A DNA stretch of 64,000 nucleotides from Leptospira ognonensis (lineage in GTDB: Bacteria > Spirochaetota > Leptospiria > Leptospirales > Leptospiraceae): positions 248,001-312,000 of the forward strand of contig NZ_RQGD01000022.1 of NCBI RefSeq assembly GCF_004770745.1. Reading direction: 5' to 3'. Both the position numbers and the translations under genes were made by a program. Of the stretch, positions 19,080 to 27,778 are shown piece after piece. The notes under the pieces are model-generated. The model made no database searches and was not told where the DNA came from. It worked only from the letters and a program-made list of their open reading frames with translations. How positions within the stretch are numbered: position 1 is the first letter of the stretch; the number at the start of each line of letters is the position of its first letter.

Positions 19080-19484
19080 TCAATCCAAAACGGTATCTAT
19101 AGATATTTTTCCGGATAGAATCTTATGAACAGGACAGGCATTTGCTACTTGCAAAAGTCTTTCCCGCTCAGCCTCCGACAGATTTCCTGATAGCTTGAGT
19201 TTGCGTGTAAACTTATTTTCATCTGCAGAGAGTTTATCAATATTCACATGCACTTCTATGCTTTCCAATGCGATTTCTTTTCTGTCAGCATACATGCGCA
19301 AGGTGATGCTAGTGCAAGATCCAAGAGATGCGGCAAGAAGCTGAGTCGGCATGGGTCCTAAATCCCCTCCCCCTAAGTCTTCAGGTTCATCAGCGATAAA
19401 GGTATGTTTACCGGCACTAATGGTAGTCTTATATTTTGATTTTTCGGTGGTTATGATAACGTCATTAGGAAATAAATTTGCCAT
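19080..19484 (-). CDS. OsmC/Ohr-family protein
   Basis: The 134-residue protein has the two conserved cysteines of the OsmC family, in LGSCTSITLRM and NACPVHKIL, plus the DLGGGDLGPMPTQLLAASLG stretch before the first. OsmC and Ohr proteins reduce organic hydroperoxides through this thiol pair; the YhfA-like branch, which this resembles, has less certain function. I start at the ATG at 19484; a TTG two codons upstream has no better ribosome site. It follows the DUF374 acyltransferase on the same strand after about 40 bases. Confidence 0.85.
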   Translation of the reverse strand: MANLFPNDVIITTEKSKYKTTISAGKHTFIADEPEDLGGGDLGPMPTQLLAASLGSCTSITLRMYADRKEIALESIEVHVNIDKLSADENKFTRKLKLSGNLSEAERERLLQVANACPVHKILSGKISIDTVLD

Positions 19485-19525
19485 GTCCAATTTGGGACAG
19501 ATAAAATGTTTTCGACAATCAAATT

Positions 19526-20197
19526 TTATGAATATTTTGAAGTGAGTCGTTCAACCTCTGCAATCGCACGAGAACGATTGGCAAGCATCGCCTCCTCAAC
19601 GCGAAGGCGTTCTTTCTCAAAATCATTTTCAGTTAGAGCCCGCGAAATATAGATGGGTTCGCCATAAGAAATTACGGCCGTTGTAAAGGGTTTTGGTATC
19701 CTATGTTTATCCCATGCTTTTTCCAGTATCCATTGCCTTGTGCATTCATAATGAAATGGGACTATGGGTGCCTGAGTCACTTGAGCGGCAGCAATCAATC
19801 CTTGTTGGACAATGAGAGCTGGCCCGCGTGGACCATCCGGCGTAAAAGCAACGGATAATCCTTTTTTTAAATGTGCAATCATGGCCTTTAATGCTTTGGA
19901 CCCGCCTTTCGAAGAACTTCCTCGAATGCTCTGATTTCCGAATCGTAAAACTACTTGGTTTATGTAGTCTCCATCTTTAGATTCAGAGATCAAAACAGCT
20001 ACATTTTTACCTCGATGAAAGTAAGGAGAGTAGAGGACATTGGTATGCCAAATAGACAAAATGAGAGGTAGTTTTTGATTTACTAAATTTGAATATGGCT
20101 CTTTGCCTAGTTCAACAATTCGAAATGTAAGACCGAATAATCGCTGTAAGGTAACAACGATAAGAGGTAAGAACCAGATCAAAAATTTTCGTTTCAT
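19526..20197 (-). CDS. Lysophospholipid acyltransferase family protein (DUF374)
   Basis: This is a 223-residue protein with one N-terminal membrane segment and the DUF374 acyltransferase pattern. [11 protein letters not shown] supplies the likely catalytic His, followed by [22 protein letters not shown] and [10 protein letters not shown]. The DUF374 family is related to lipid A and glycerolipid acyltransferases and is often found near envelope genes. The gene starts 16 bases after csrA on the same strand, so it may be the last gene transcribed from the flagellar operon. The acyl acceptor is unknown. Confidence 0.85.
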   Translation of the reverse strand: MKRKFLIWFLPLIVVTLQRLFGLTFRIVELGKEPYSNLVNQKLPLILSIWHTNVLYSPYFHRGKNVAVLISESKDGDYINQVVLRFGNQSIRGSSSKGGSKALKAMIAHLKKGLSVAFTPDGPRGPALIVQQGLIAAAQVTQAPIVPFHYECTRQWILEKAWDKHRIPKPFTTAVISYGEPIYISRALTENDFEKERLRVEEAMLANRSRAIAEVERLTSKYS

Positions 20198-20213
20198 CTT
20201 CTAAACGCTATGG

Positions 20214-20456
20214 TTAAGGATTTTTTTTCTTAAAGATATCACCAAGCTTACCTAAATCTTCTGGTTTGATGTTGGTTCCTGCGGCCTTTTTATTTTCTTC
20301 TTGGATCTCTTTGTATACTTCCGCTCTATGAACGGAAACATTTTTTGGAGCCTTTACACCTATTTTAACTTGGTCGCCTTTAATATCAACGATAACGATT
20401 TCAATATCATCACCTATGATTATCGACTGATTGCTTCTTCTTGCGAGAACTAACAC
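20214..20456 (-). CDS. csrA: Carbon storage regulator CsrA
   Basis: The 80-residue protein has the typical CsrA fold: [20 protein letters not shown], then [19 protein letters not shown], which carry the RNA-binding strands and the conserved Arg. The C-terminal tail after residue 60 is longer than in gamma-proteobacteria. CsrA blocks ribosome binding on target mRNAs, flagellin in particular. It lies three bases after fliW, whose product binds and inactivates CsrA in a switch with flagellin; this gene pairing with flgK and flgL is the classic arrangement. Confidence 0.97.
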   Translation of the reverse strand: MLVLARRSNQSIIIGDDIEIVIVDIKGDQVKIGVKAPKNVSVHRAEVYKEIQEENKKAAGTNIKPEDLGKLGDIFKKKNP

Positions 20457-20459
20457 GAA

Positions 20460-20921
20460 TTAAACCTTTTGGGAAGTTGTTTCTTCCATGTTTTCAACAA
20501 TACGCTTGCGGATATGGTGGTTTTCATCGCGTGAAATCAGTTGTTTACCGCTTCCGGACTTTGCATTGATGATAACAGGACCTTGGAGGTTGGCTGTCAT
20601 TCCCCGCGGATTGTCATGAGGTATCGTCACAATTAGAAAGATAATTCCGTCTTTCCAACTTTCTAAACCAATTTCTTTTAACTCTTCATCAGAAACAAGA
20701 GGCCGATAATCCGTTAAAAACAATTCTGGTTGGATCAAAATGAAGGCAAGCCCAGATTCTTTTGTCGATTGAAGCCATTTGAAGGGACTTTCTGCATTTT
20801 CCTCAATCAGAGCATACTCGGTATACTTTTCGAATCCTAATAATCCTTGTGAAAAATGAAGGATCTGTCTTTCGTCTACTTCGATTGTTCCAAATGGCTT
20901 TGTATGTAAAGTAACTGGCAT
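20460..20921 (-). CDS. fliW: Flagellar assembly factor FliW
   Basis: This 153-residue protein has FliW family blocks: FGTIEVDERQILHFSQGLLG, then FLIVTIPHDNPRGMTANLQGPV and a final part ending in basic and acidic residues. FliW binds flagellin or CsrA: when flagellin is exported, free FliW binds CsrA and relieves repression of flagellin translation. The gene lies between flgL (15 bases upstream) and csrA (three bases downstream) in one operon, an order conserved in many bacteria. Endoflagella are periplasmic here, but the circuit should act in the cytoplasm. Confidence 0.95.
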   Translation of the reverse strand: MPVTLHTKPFGTIEVDERQILHFSQGLLGFEKYTEYALIEENAESPFKWLQSTKESGLAFILIQPELFLTDYRPLVSDEELKEIGLESWKDGIIFLIVTIPHDNPRGMTANLQGPVIINAKSGSGKQLISRDENHHIRKRIVENMEETTSQKV

Positions 20922-20936
20922 TTTAAATCCTATCTA

Positions 20937-22205
20937 TTATCGTAGAAAATCCATTAGAGTTGGCTTGATTATCTTGGACCCAACATTGAGAGCATAACTA
21001 TGAATTGTTTCTAACCATTTCAAATTCATAATTGTCTCTGGGAAATCTATGCCTTCGTTTTTCGCAAGAAGCTCCGTCATATACATTTTATCGTATGAAA
21101 CACGATCTTCATGTTCTTCCATTCGATTCATTCTCGCACCCACCGTCGATCTATGGCGCAAAATGTTCTCTAAGGCAAGATCTAGATCTCCCAAATCTCG
21201 ACCGCCAATCCTCTCCTGGTCTTTTTGGATCAAATCATTCCGTAACTGAATCAACACATCGAAAACGGAGAGTCCGGTAACCGTTGCCGATTTTGAATAG
21301 TTATTCGGTGGCTCACTCGCGGAAGGCTCGATGAGTCCAATATCTTTTAGTACAGTACCGCCACCGACATCTTCCATCCAAATTTGATGAGGAGCCGTCG
21401 AAGATATTGAGATATTGTCTTGAGCAAGTTTCGATGCTTTGACTTCCAAAGGTGAATTATTGATTTTATCAATCACGTCATCTATGGTATCACCAACAGA
21501 AATATGAATCTCTACATTATCTATTTTGAATATTTGGTCTGAGGTTGCTTGGTAGGCAGAGTTATCTACCTTACTCGTTACGCTTACATTTGTGCCCCAA
21601 AAAACCTTGTTACCAGGAATAGTTACGGGGATGTATTCACCCTTTTCGATTTCCCGGAGTTGTTCTCCGATATCACCACGATACTCTACGCCAACATATT
21701 GGTTTTTTAATTCTAGACCTTGTAGTCCTTTAATCTTGGATTCTATCGGTTCAAAGGGAGGTCTCTCTGTTACATACCCACCAAACAATGGTTGTCCCGT
21801 TGCATCACGTGCATTTGCCAGATCCACAATAGCTCGAAGGTGCTGGTCAATTTCTTTACCTACAGCAACCTCAAGTTCAAATCCTTTATCACCTTGATAA
21901 ATACCATTTCCCGCTTGAACCGTGAGCACTCGAACTCTTTGAAATATTTCACCCATTTTGTCCAAAACACCATCTACTTGTTGGAGTCTCTGGTATCCGT
22001 CTGCAATATTTTCATCGTACTGAGCAAGTTCATTCAATCTAGATCGAAAATACATCTGGTTGGTCGCAGCACTCGGGTCATCAGAAGGCTTTCTGATTTT
22101 TAGTCCTGTACCCAATTGATTTTGTGTTTCATCCAAGGCGATTTGGTGACGATTTAAATTTCGCACCAAGGAATTGTTCTGCATCATATTAGTGATACGA
22201 ATCAT
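20937..22205 (-). CDS. flgL: Flagellar hook-filament junction protein FlgL (HAP3)
   Basis: The 422-residue protein has flagellin-like terminal helices: the N-terminal MIRITNMMQNNSLVRNLN and KIRKPSDDPSAA are typical of FlgL, and the C-terminal helix (residues 340-420) pairs with it. The variable middle region (about 170-290) is bulky. FlgL is exported through the flagellar type III system and joins the hook to the filament. It starts two bases after the flgK stop, inside the flgN-flgK-flgL-fliW-csrA operon. Length is slightly above the usual 300-400. Confidence 0.93.
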   Translation of the reverse strand: MIRITNMMQNNSLVRNLNRHQIALDETQNQLGTGLKIRKPSDDPSAATNQMYFRSRLNELAQYDENIADGYQRLQQVDGVLDKMGEIFQRVRVLTVQAGNGIYQGDKGFELEVAVGKEIDQHLRAIVDLANARDATGQPLFGGYVTERPPFEPIESKIKGLQGLELKNQYVGVEYRGDIGEQLREIEKGEYIPVTIPGNKVFWGTNVSVTSKVDNSAYQATSDQIFKIDNVEIHISVGDTIDDVIDKINNSPLEVKASKLAQDNISISSTAPHQIWMEDVGGGTVLKDIGLIEPSASEPPNNYSKSATVTGLSVFDVLIQLRNDLIQKDQERIGGRDLGDLDLALENILRHRSTVGARMNRMEEHEDRVSYDKMYMTELLAKNEGIDFPETIMNLKWLETIHSYALNVGSKIIKPTLMDFLR

Positions 22206-22207
22206 AA

Positions 22208-24121
22208 TTAACCACCTAACCTATTTATTATTGTATCTAACATGTCATTCATGGTAGAGATCATTCTAGCAGCAGCATTATAAGACTGTTGGAACTGAAC
22301 CATGTTTGCCATTTCTTCATCTAAGTTTACACCCATCACGGATTGACGCATGTTTTCAAGTTCAGTCATTAGCTCAGATTGAGTCGTATACTCTTGGCTT
22401 GCTTCGCGAGCCTCCGTTCCAATTTTTGAAATCAGTGAGTTATAAAAATCGTCTGTAGTCTTCGAGTAGTCAAACATCACAGGCTTTTCGCGAAGTGCCG
22501 CAGCAATCAATAGTGCGTTTGTTCCATCTTTATGACCGTGTGGCGTATTATAATCACCTGTTCCACCGACATCTTTACCTCGCCCTGCCGCGATATTTGC
22601 CGGGTTATTTTTTACTTCTGCAGACATTTTGAAAAAAGCAGAAGGATGATACATCGGAGTCAGAGTGACATCCTGTGAGTTTGCTTGGAATTTATTTAAT
22701 TCTCCAAGTTTTCTATAATCAAAGGAACCGGCAGAACCACTAGCAGACAAAACACCAGTTAAACCGACGAGCAATTCGCCTGAGTCTTCCAAATGGCGGA
22801 TCATAAAGTTTTCCTTTTTATCCACTTTGCTCGTAGTCGCCTTTAATGCGAGTTGGTTGTCATGTGACATATAGGCAACCACTCCGGTTTCAGAGCGATT
22901 GATCCTTTTGATGACAGCATTTAAAGTATCATCTTTTGAATAAGGAACAAGAACTTCCTCTTCACCGCGAGGTGTTGGTTTTAAAAATCTAAGTGTTCCA
23001 CTGATTCCGATAGGACGATCCGGATCAATCGAAGTTCTACCTGTAACTCGAAAGACCGAAGTCTTATCGTTGATACCATCGCCATCCGTATCAATTTCAC
23101 CAAAGGTGTTTGTCGCCAAAGTTCTTTCTTCAAAAAAAGTTAGATTCGTTTTACCATTGAGTCCAAATCCATCCTTGTGAATTTCGTTGATAATGTCCAT
23201 GGCATTGATCGCAAGTGCATCCACTTGGTTGATCTTCTCAACGAGAATATTGTCACGAACTTCATATAATGCTTGGATGCTTCCTTTACGGAGTAAAACA
23301 GGATTTCCTGTCTCTTGCCATTTCATATCAAGTAGGCCATCATTGGCTGGATTTCCAACAAGATCTATCTTATGAACTTTTTGACCTTGCACGAGAATCT
23401 GTTGGCCAATGAAAACCATAAGTTCATCTTCATCACTTCTACCGATAGTAATATCGACCATTCCAGCAAGTTCTTGTAAGAGCTCATCCCTTCTGTCTAA
23501 CAAATCATTAGGATTGTCACCTAATGCTTGTGACTTTGTTATTTTTTCATTTAAAGATTTTATATTTTCTGCAATTGTATTCAGATGATTGACTTTGGAT
23601 TCAATCTCGCGATTTGCCTGGTCACGGAGTTGTGTTAACTTCTTAAACACATCTTCCATTCTACTACCAAGACCTTCTGCTTTTTCTTGGACGACGGCTC
23701 TGTGTGCGGTTTCTTCTGGATAATTTGACAAGTCTTCCCACGCAGACCAGAAGTTGTCCATGAGGGTGCGCAACGTTGTTCCGGAAGGCTCATTGAAAAC
23801 TGTCTCTACCTGATATAGATAATCATTTTTCTTTCCCCAATAATCTTTGAGTGAGGAGGATTCGATGATGCGATCATCGATAAAATTATCTCGCACTCTC
23901 TCGATTTCTGCGACTTTCACACCCTGTCCAATTTGTCCTGCAACTTCAGCTCGATTAAGAGCCGGTTCATAGATCGGATCCATACTGTTCATTACAACTC
24001 TTTGTCGAGCATAATGTTTGTTATCTGCATTAGATATATTATGACCAGTTGTTTGAATGGCTTGCTGGTGAGCAGAGAGCCCTCTTTTTCCTATTTCTAT
24101 ACCTTGAAATGTGGATCCCAT
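22208..24121 (-). CDS. flgK: Flagellar hook-associated protein FlgK (HAP1)
   Basis: The 637-residue protein starts with the rod/hook-type motif [20 protein letters not shown] and ends in a helix containing [19 protein letters not shown], as in FlgK. FlgK caps the hook and connects to FlgL; its chaperone FlgN is encoded just upstream (10 bases between genes). Within the variable domain there is an EF-hand-like loop, [10 protein letters not shown], encoded around 23060-23100 and suggesting calcium binding; this is not usual in FlgK as I know it. All else follows the family. Confidence 0.95.
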   Translation of the reverse strand: MGSTFQGIEIGKRGLSAHQQAIQTTGHNISNADNKHYARQRVVMNSMDPIYEPALNRAEVAGQIGQGVKVAEIERVRDNFIDDRIIESSSLKDYWGKKNDYLYQVETVFNEPSGTTLRTLMDNFWSAWEDLSNYPEETAHRAVVQEKAEGLGSRMEDVFKKLTQLRDQANREIESKVNHLNTIAENIKSLNEKITKSQALGDNPNDLLDRRDELLQELAGMVDITIGRSDEDELMVFIGQQILVQGQKVHKIDLVGNPANDGLLDMKWQETGNPVLLRKGSIQALYEVRDNILVEKINQVDALAINAMDIINEIHKDGFGLNGKTNLTFFEERTLATNTFGEIDTDGDGINDKTSVFRVTGRTSIDPDRPIGISGTLRFLKPTPRGEEEVLVPYSKDDTLNAVIKRINRSETGVVAYMSHDNQLALKATTSKVDKKENFMIRHLEDSGELLVGLTGVLSASGSAGSFDYRKLGELNKFQANSQDVTLTPMYHPSAFFKMSAEVKNNPANIAAGRGKDVGGTGDYNTPHGHKDGTNALLIAAALREKPVMFDYSKTTDDFYNSLISKIGTEAREASQEYTTQSELMTELENMRQSVMGVNLDEEMANMVQFQQSYNAAARMISTMNDMLDTIINRLGG

Positions 24122-24131
24122 AATCTTTCTC

Positions 24132-24644
24132 CTAGGCAGTTGCGTTCAAAATGACCGCGCTCTTCTGGCCCTGCCCTCGCCGAATGGGTTGCTGATTGGA
24201 AGTATAAACTTTTTCACGTGCATGCTCTCGCAAGGCATCAATCGTGGTTTGTAAAAAGTCCTTTCTCGTTCTTAGAAGTTTTTCATTGATCATGATTGCT
24301 TCTTTCAAATTTTGAACGACAGACTTCAGTTCTTGGGCAAAGCCCTTCAATTTGTAATTAGAATCTCTATCCATCTGGTTCAAAAAATTCGTAAGGGTGA
24401 CCGCATTCTCTTCCTTATCGAATTTCTCTTTTGCATAGACGTCTTCAATGGTCCTCATGCGAATCCTTTCGAGTTCGGAAGCTTCCACCATAATGTGGTA
24501 GCTTTCTTTTACACAAGATTCTAGGGATTTCCCGTCGGCACCATGAATGGCCTCTCTTTTTTTGCCTTCCAATTCTAAGAGGCGTTTGTAACAGTCTATT
24601 TCATTAGTAAATAGGCTTCTAAGTGATTCTACCCAATCCAACAT
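24132..24644 (-). CDS. flgN: FlgN-type flagellar export chaperone
   Basis: This is a 170-residue, almost wholly helical protein with the FlgN layout: an N-terminal helix with [20 protein letters not shown] and a long central helix, then a basic C-terminal tail. FlgN binds FlgK and FlgL and brings them to the export gate. It is the first gene of the minus-strand flagellar operon, directly upstream of flgK. The assignment rests on size, helix content and position, since FlgN sequences diverge strongly. Confidence 0.8.
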   Translation of the reverse strand: MLDWVESLRSLFTNEIDCYKRLLELEGKKREAIHGADGKSLESCVKESYHIMVEASELERIRMRTIEDVYAKEKFDKEENAVTLTNFLNQMDRDSNYKLKGFAQELKSVVQNLKEAIMINEKLLRTRKDFLQTTIDALREHAREKVYTSNQQPIRRGQGQKSAVILNATA

Positions 24645-24732
24645 TAAGTTTTTCCCATTCCCACAAATGAAGGATCGACGGAATTCAAAACATGCTTAGG
24701 AAAATTTATAAAAATTTACTATTTTCGCTCCT

Positions 24733-24900
24733 ATGTCACGAAAAACACCCTGCATAAAAGTTTGTATGATGGATCCGGATTCAGGGCTATGTGCCGGCTG
24801 TGCACGTACTTTAGAAGAAATTGGGAATTGGAGTCGGTATTCTGATGAAGAAAAAGAGAGAATCTACAAGGAAATTGAGGCTAGAAAATTAATTACGTGA
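24733..24900 (+). CDS. Small DUF1289 protein with four cysteines
   Basis: This 55-residue ORF matches the DUF1289 pattern: TPCIKVCMMDPDSGLCAGC, then RTLEEIGNWSRYSDEE. The four cysteines (7, 11, 20, 23) are spaced as in that family and probably bind a metal. The family is widespread and of unknown function. It is divergent from flgN, with 88 bases between them. No Shine-Dalgarno is obvious; TTCAAA and TATAAA at 24684 and 24707 are spaced 17 bases and could be a promoter for it. Confidence 0.85.
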   Translation: MSRKTPCIKVCMMDPDSGLCAGCARTLEEIGNWSRYSDEEKERIYKEIEARKLIT

Positions 24901-24916
24901 TTTTAGGAAGACATCC

Positions 24917-24940
24917 TCGGCCGGAAAAGTTCCCAGCCGA
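24917..24940. terminator. Stem-loop between convergent genes
   Basis: TCGGC (24917-24921) pairs with GCCGA (24936-24940), and inside it GGAA pairs with TTCC around a three-base loop. It lies between the stops of the DUF1289 gene and the convergent 94-residue protein gene. Neither side has a clean T-run, so its role as terminator is only plausible. Confidence 0.35.
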
Positions 24941-24963
24941 TAATGCTATATTAGAAGATCTGT

Positions 24964-25248
24964 TTATTCGCTTTTATCAATTTTTTTTCTGTGAGTTTCA
25001 CAGAGTCGATACAAGTTGCCAGTCGCAACATTTTTTTTCGTCACTTTTGCACCACAAACGATGCAAAGACCTTGGGCCCTTCTTCGTTTGTAAAGTAACT
25101 GAACTCGCTCCGCACCAGAAAGATTGAATTTGCTGATCTGAAGTCGAACTCCCTTAATCAAATAACTTCCGATCGAAGATTCTTCACCTTTTTTAAGGCT
25201 AGAAAAAATCTTCGTTAACTCATCGGATTTGATAGACTTTGGTTTCAT
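24964..25248 (-). CDS. Small basic protein with a putative zinc-binding C-terminal motif
   Basis: This is a 94-residue, lysine-rich protein. The C-terminal part LCIVCGAKVTKKN followed by LCETHRKK has Cys-X2-Cys and Cys-X2-His spaced as in a small zinc ribbon or a treble-clef finger. I do not recognise the family. The basic character suggests nucleic-acid binding, but this is inference. The ATG at 25248 is the natural start, and the next gene upstream on the other strand begins about 200 bases away. Confidence 0.6.
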   Translation of the reverse strand: MKPKSIKSDELTKIFSSLKKGEESSIGSYLIKGVRLQISKFNLSGAERVQLLYKRRRAQGLCIVCGAKVTKKNVATGNLYRLCETHRKKIDKSE

Positions 25249-25457
25249 TTTTACCCCTGTTCTCGCAAGTTAGAATGTTTCTTGTTAGATTTTTAAATGT
25301 TAATGCAGATTAGGTAGTACCCTCTAACGTGCAACTCAATTTTATTTTATCAACATGATGTCCATCCTTAGCTTAAAACAGAACATAATTCATATAAATT
25401 TTACTTGGCAGATCCTTTTTTTCAAGTAAGCTAATGCTGTACCATCAGGAACATCCA

Positions 25458-25787
25458 ATGACCAAACCAATCGCATCAAAACAACAGTATAAATCCCTAA
25501 TGGAGTTCTATCCGTTTTATCTAACAGAGCACAGCCATCCACTGAACCGAGCCTTGCATTTCATTGGAACCTCTCTCGCACTAGGTTTCCTTCTGGGATT
25601 CATGAGTAGTGGATCGTGGATTAGCTTACTTGCAGCGCTCGTGTCTGGTTATTTTTTTGCGTGGATCGGACATCTCCTAATCCAGCATAATCGTCCTGCC
25701 ACATTTCAGTATCCATTCTACTCATTCGTATCCGATTGGATGATGTACGGACAGATGCTAGTCGGACGCATACCTAAATCGAAGTAA
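25458..25787 (+). CDS. Mpo1-like (DUF962) membrane protein
   Basis: The 109-residue protein has the DUF962/Mpo1-like pattern: FYLTEHSHPLNRALHFIGT near the start, two membrane segments, and GHLLIQHNRPATF. The conserved histidines (EHSHP, LHFIG, GHLLIQH) are those that bind iron in yeast Mpo1, a 2-hydroxy fatty acid dioxygenase. The bacterial function is not established. I prefer the ATG at 25458, with AGGA seven bases before it; the upstream in-frame ATG at 25434 has a poorer site. The 209 bases before it hold no other gene that I can see. Confidence 0.8.
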   Translation: MTKPIASKQQYKSLMEFYPFYLTEHSHPLNRALHFIGTSLALGFLLGFMSSGSWISLLAALVSGYFFAWIGHLLIQHNRPATFQYPFYSFVSDWMMYGQMLVGRIPKSK

Positions 25788-25793
25788 GAGAGA

Positions 25794-26396
25794 ATGATTC
25801 TAAAAATCTTTTATACATCGATCTTACTCTCTCTGTTATTCGCTTCCGTTGAGTGCAAAGAAAATCCTCCGGAAACTGAAATTCTAAAGGTACAAAATGA
25901 CACGTCACTTGACCTGAATTCGGCGGTCTCGAAAGTATTACCCCTTATTTTTCCCCATTTATTGAAGGAATGGAAGCTAGAACCAGCGGATACTTCGAAA
26001 CTATGGGTGCTTCGAGCCTCTTATGGCGGCACCACGGCACTCACCTTCGATTCCCAAAAGGAATATGCAGAAAATTTAATCCGAACCCAGGCGATGTACA
26101 CGGCGCAGTTAGCGGCTGCCATTTCAAACTTGCCAATCAAGGAGATAAGACTCAGTTTAACAAAGCCACTTTATGTGAAAGGCGAGAATCATCCGGACGT
26201 TGGCATCCAAGAATTTGAAATCTTTCGGACCGCCTTGTCGACTGAGAAGGCGAAAGCCATTCTGGCAGAGCATAAAACGATTTCCCCATTCTCTAGTTTT
26301 AAAAACCATAAAGAGGAATTGTCACAGTTGTACGGGAAGATTCAGGCTGCTTGGACGATCGAACTCAACCAATTGGGTCAGATCACGGTGGAATGA
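25794..26396 (+). CDS. Hypothetical lipoprotein
   Basis: I do not recognise this 200-residue protein. It has a signal peptide and a spirochaete-style lipobox, FASVEC, ending at Cys22. The mature part is mixed helix and strand without an enzyme motif. It lies six bases after the Mpo1-like gene, so the two are probably one transcript. Its last 14 bases overlap the 3' end of the convergent aat gene. Confidence 0.6.
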   Translation: MILKIFYTSILLSLLFASVECKENPPETEILKVQNDTSLDLNSAVSKVLPLIFPHLLKEWKLEPADTSKLWVLRASYGGTTALTFDSQKEYAENLIRTQAMYTAQLAAAISNLPIKEIRLSLTKPLYVKGENHPDVGIQEFEIFRTALSTEKAKAILAEHKTISPFSSFKNHKEELSQLYGKIQAAWTIELNQLGQITVE

Positions 26397-27039
26397 TCCA
26401 AGGTTCCAGATTGCCAACGGCAGTCTCTAAGCGTTGGAGGTAAGAAGATTTAGGGATTTCATAAGCACCAAGGGACCAAGTGACATGGTTCAACTGTTGT
26501 GTATCGAAAAGAGAAAAATTTGATGCTTTCAGTTTTTCAAATAAATGATAGAGAGTGATTTTTCCCGCATCCGATTCATAGGCGAACATCGATTCGCCTG
26601 CAAAAAATTTCCCAAGAGCGACTCCATAGACTCCTCCTACTAGTTCATTTTTTTCATTCCATGCTTCCACGCTATGTGCGTAACCAAGACGGTGTAAATT
26701 TTGGTATCCTTTGAAAAAACCTGGTGTGATCCATGTGCTGTCTTTTTCGCGATACGCACATCCTTGCATCACGGCTTTAAATGCTTCGTTGTAGGAGATG
26801 CGAAACTGGTTCCTTCGGATTTTACGGAGTATGGTCCTTGAGAAATGAACATTTTGTAGATCAAAGATCGCCCTGGGGTCGAGAGAATACCAGTGGATCG
26901 GATTCTCTGACCAAGGAAAGATTCCATGGGAGTAGGCGTACAACAAACGGTCTGGACTGAAGTCGCCTCCAACGGCTACAAGGTCTTCCTTCCAAACATG
27001 AGGATCTTTAAAAAACTGTGCATATTCTCTCTGAGTCAA
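26383..27039 (-). CDS. aat: Leucyl/phenylalanyl-tRNA-protein transferase
   Basis: The 218-residue protein shows the Aat pattern throughout: GGDFSPDRLLYAYSHGIFPW, FAGESMFAYESDAGK, and LFDTQQLNHVTWSLGA. Aat adds Leu or Phe to proteins with N-terminal Arg or Lys, marking them for ClpS/ClpAP degradation in the N-end rule pathway. It begins at a TTG (27039) whose last two bases overlap the TGA of the gene upstream (TTGA), indicating translational coupling; AGGAAA lies about nine bases before. Confidence 0.95.
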   Translation of the reverse strand: MTQREYAQFFKDPHVWKEDLVAVGGDFSPDRLLYAYSHGIFPWSENPIHWYSLDPRAIFDLQNVHFSRTILRKIRRNQFRISYNEAFKAVMQGCAYREKDSTWITPGFFKGYQNLHRLGYAHSVEAWNEKNELVGGVYGVALGKFFAGESMFAYESDAGKITLYHLFEKLKASNFSLFDTQQLNHVTWSLGAYEIPKSSYLQRLETAVGNLEPWIIPP

Positions 27040-27767
27040 TCTAACAGAATTTCCTTTGGATAATCGTAGACAATTCTCACTTTTAAACTCTTGCCCTTTT
27101 CATCATTGATGTTGGAAAGGCCGTCAAATTGTAAGATTCGCTTTGTCTTAACATCATATACTAGTAGAAAGGGATTTACAATTCGTTTCAAAACAAAATT
27201 ATCAATCTCTAATCTTAAGAATAAGGCGGATCTCCCTTTCCAAAGATCTTCCTTTATCTTTTCCACCGCAAAGGCGTAGTCATCCAATTGGACAGGTGCA
27301 AGAAAACGAAAGGCCATTCGCTCACCGTTCGCTAATCTTTCCCAATTCTCTCTGACAAAATAATCAAATCCTCCATCCATAACAGCTGGTTGTCGAGGTG
27401 CTAAGGTTTTCTCACTTATGGGATCTTCCAACTTCCTTCGGAAAAAAACTTTGACCGACTTTCCTTTGACTTCAGCACCCTCCAGATAGCCATCTCGAAA
27501 GTCGTCGGTACGAAAGGTTGGTAGGTTGGTGTTCGGAAAAAATTCAATGTGTTTTTTGCCGAATTCAACTCCCTTTGCATCCTTATAGCTGATCTCGGAG
27601 TGGGAGTGTTTTCCCTCTCGGAAAAATTCTTGGTGATTATCAGAATAAATGAATGTACCTGTCTTTAAATCATACGCTTTTCCGAAGTATTGGTATTTTG
27701 GTTTTTCGCCCCAAATAGGGAAAAAGGATGGAAAAACAATGACCATGAAAATGATTTTACGAAGCAT
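27036..27767 (-). CDS. Hypothetical secreted protein
   Basis: I do not recognise this 243-residue protein. The start is the ATG at 27767, which gives a signal peptide MLRKIIFMVIVFPSFFPIWG; a GTG at 27848 would place it inside the divergent gene. The mature part is beta-rich with several charged segments. It shares a transcript with aat through a TTGA overlap. Its start lies only 11 bases from the ATG of the divergent PilZ-like gene. Confidence 0.65.
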   Translation of the reverse strand: MLRKIIFMVIVFPSFFPIWGEKPKYQYFGKAYDLKTGTFIYSDNHQEFFREGKHSHSEISYKDAKGVEFGKKHIEFFPNTNLPTFRTDDFRDGYLEGAEVKGKSVKVFFRRKLEDPISEKTLAPRQPAVMDGGFDYFVRENWERLANGERMAFRFLAPVQLDDYAFAVEKIKEDLWKGRSALFLRLEIDNFVLKRIVNPFLLVYDVKTKRILQFDGLSNINDEKGKSLKVRIVYDYPKEILLD

Positions 27768-27778
27768 ACTTTTTAGAC

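Noticed and set aside
24645..24732. Sigma-28 flagellar promoter upstream of flgN
   Set aside because: TAAA and CCGTCGAT elements are present, but the spacing and the second element do not fit the known TAAA-N15-GCCGATAA pattern.
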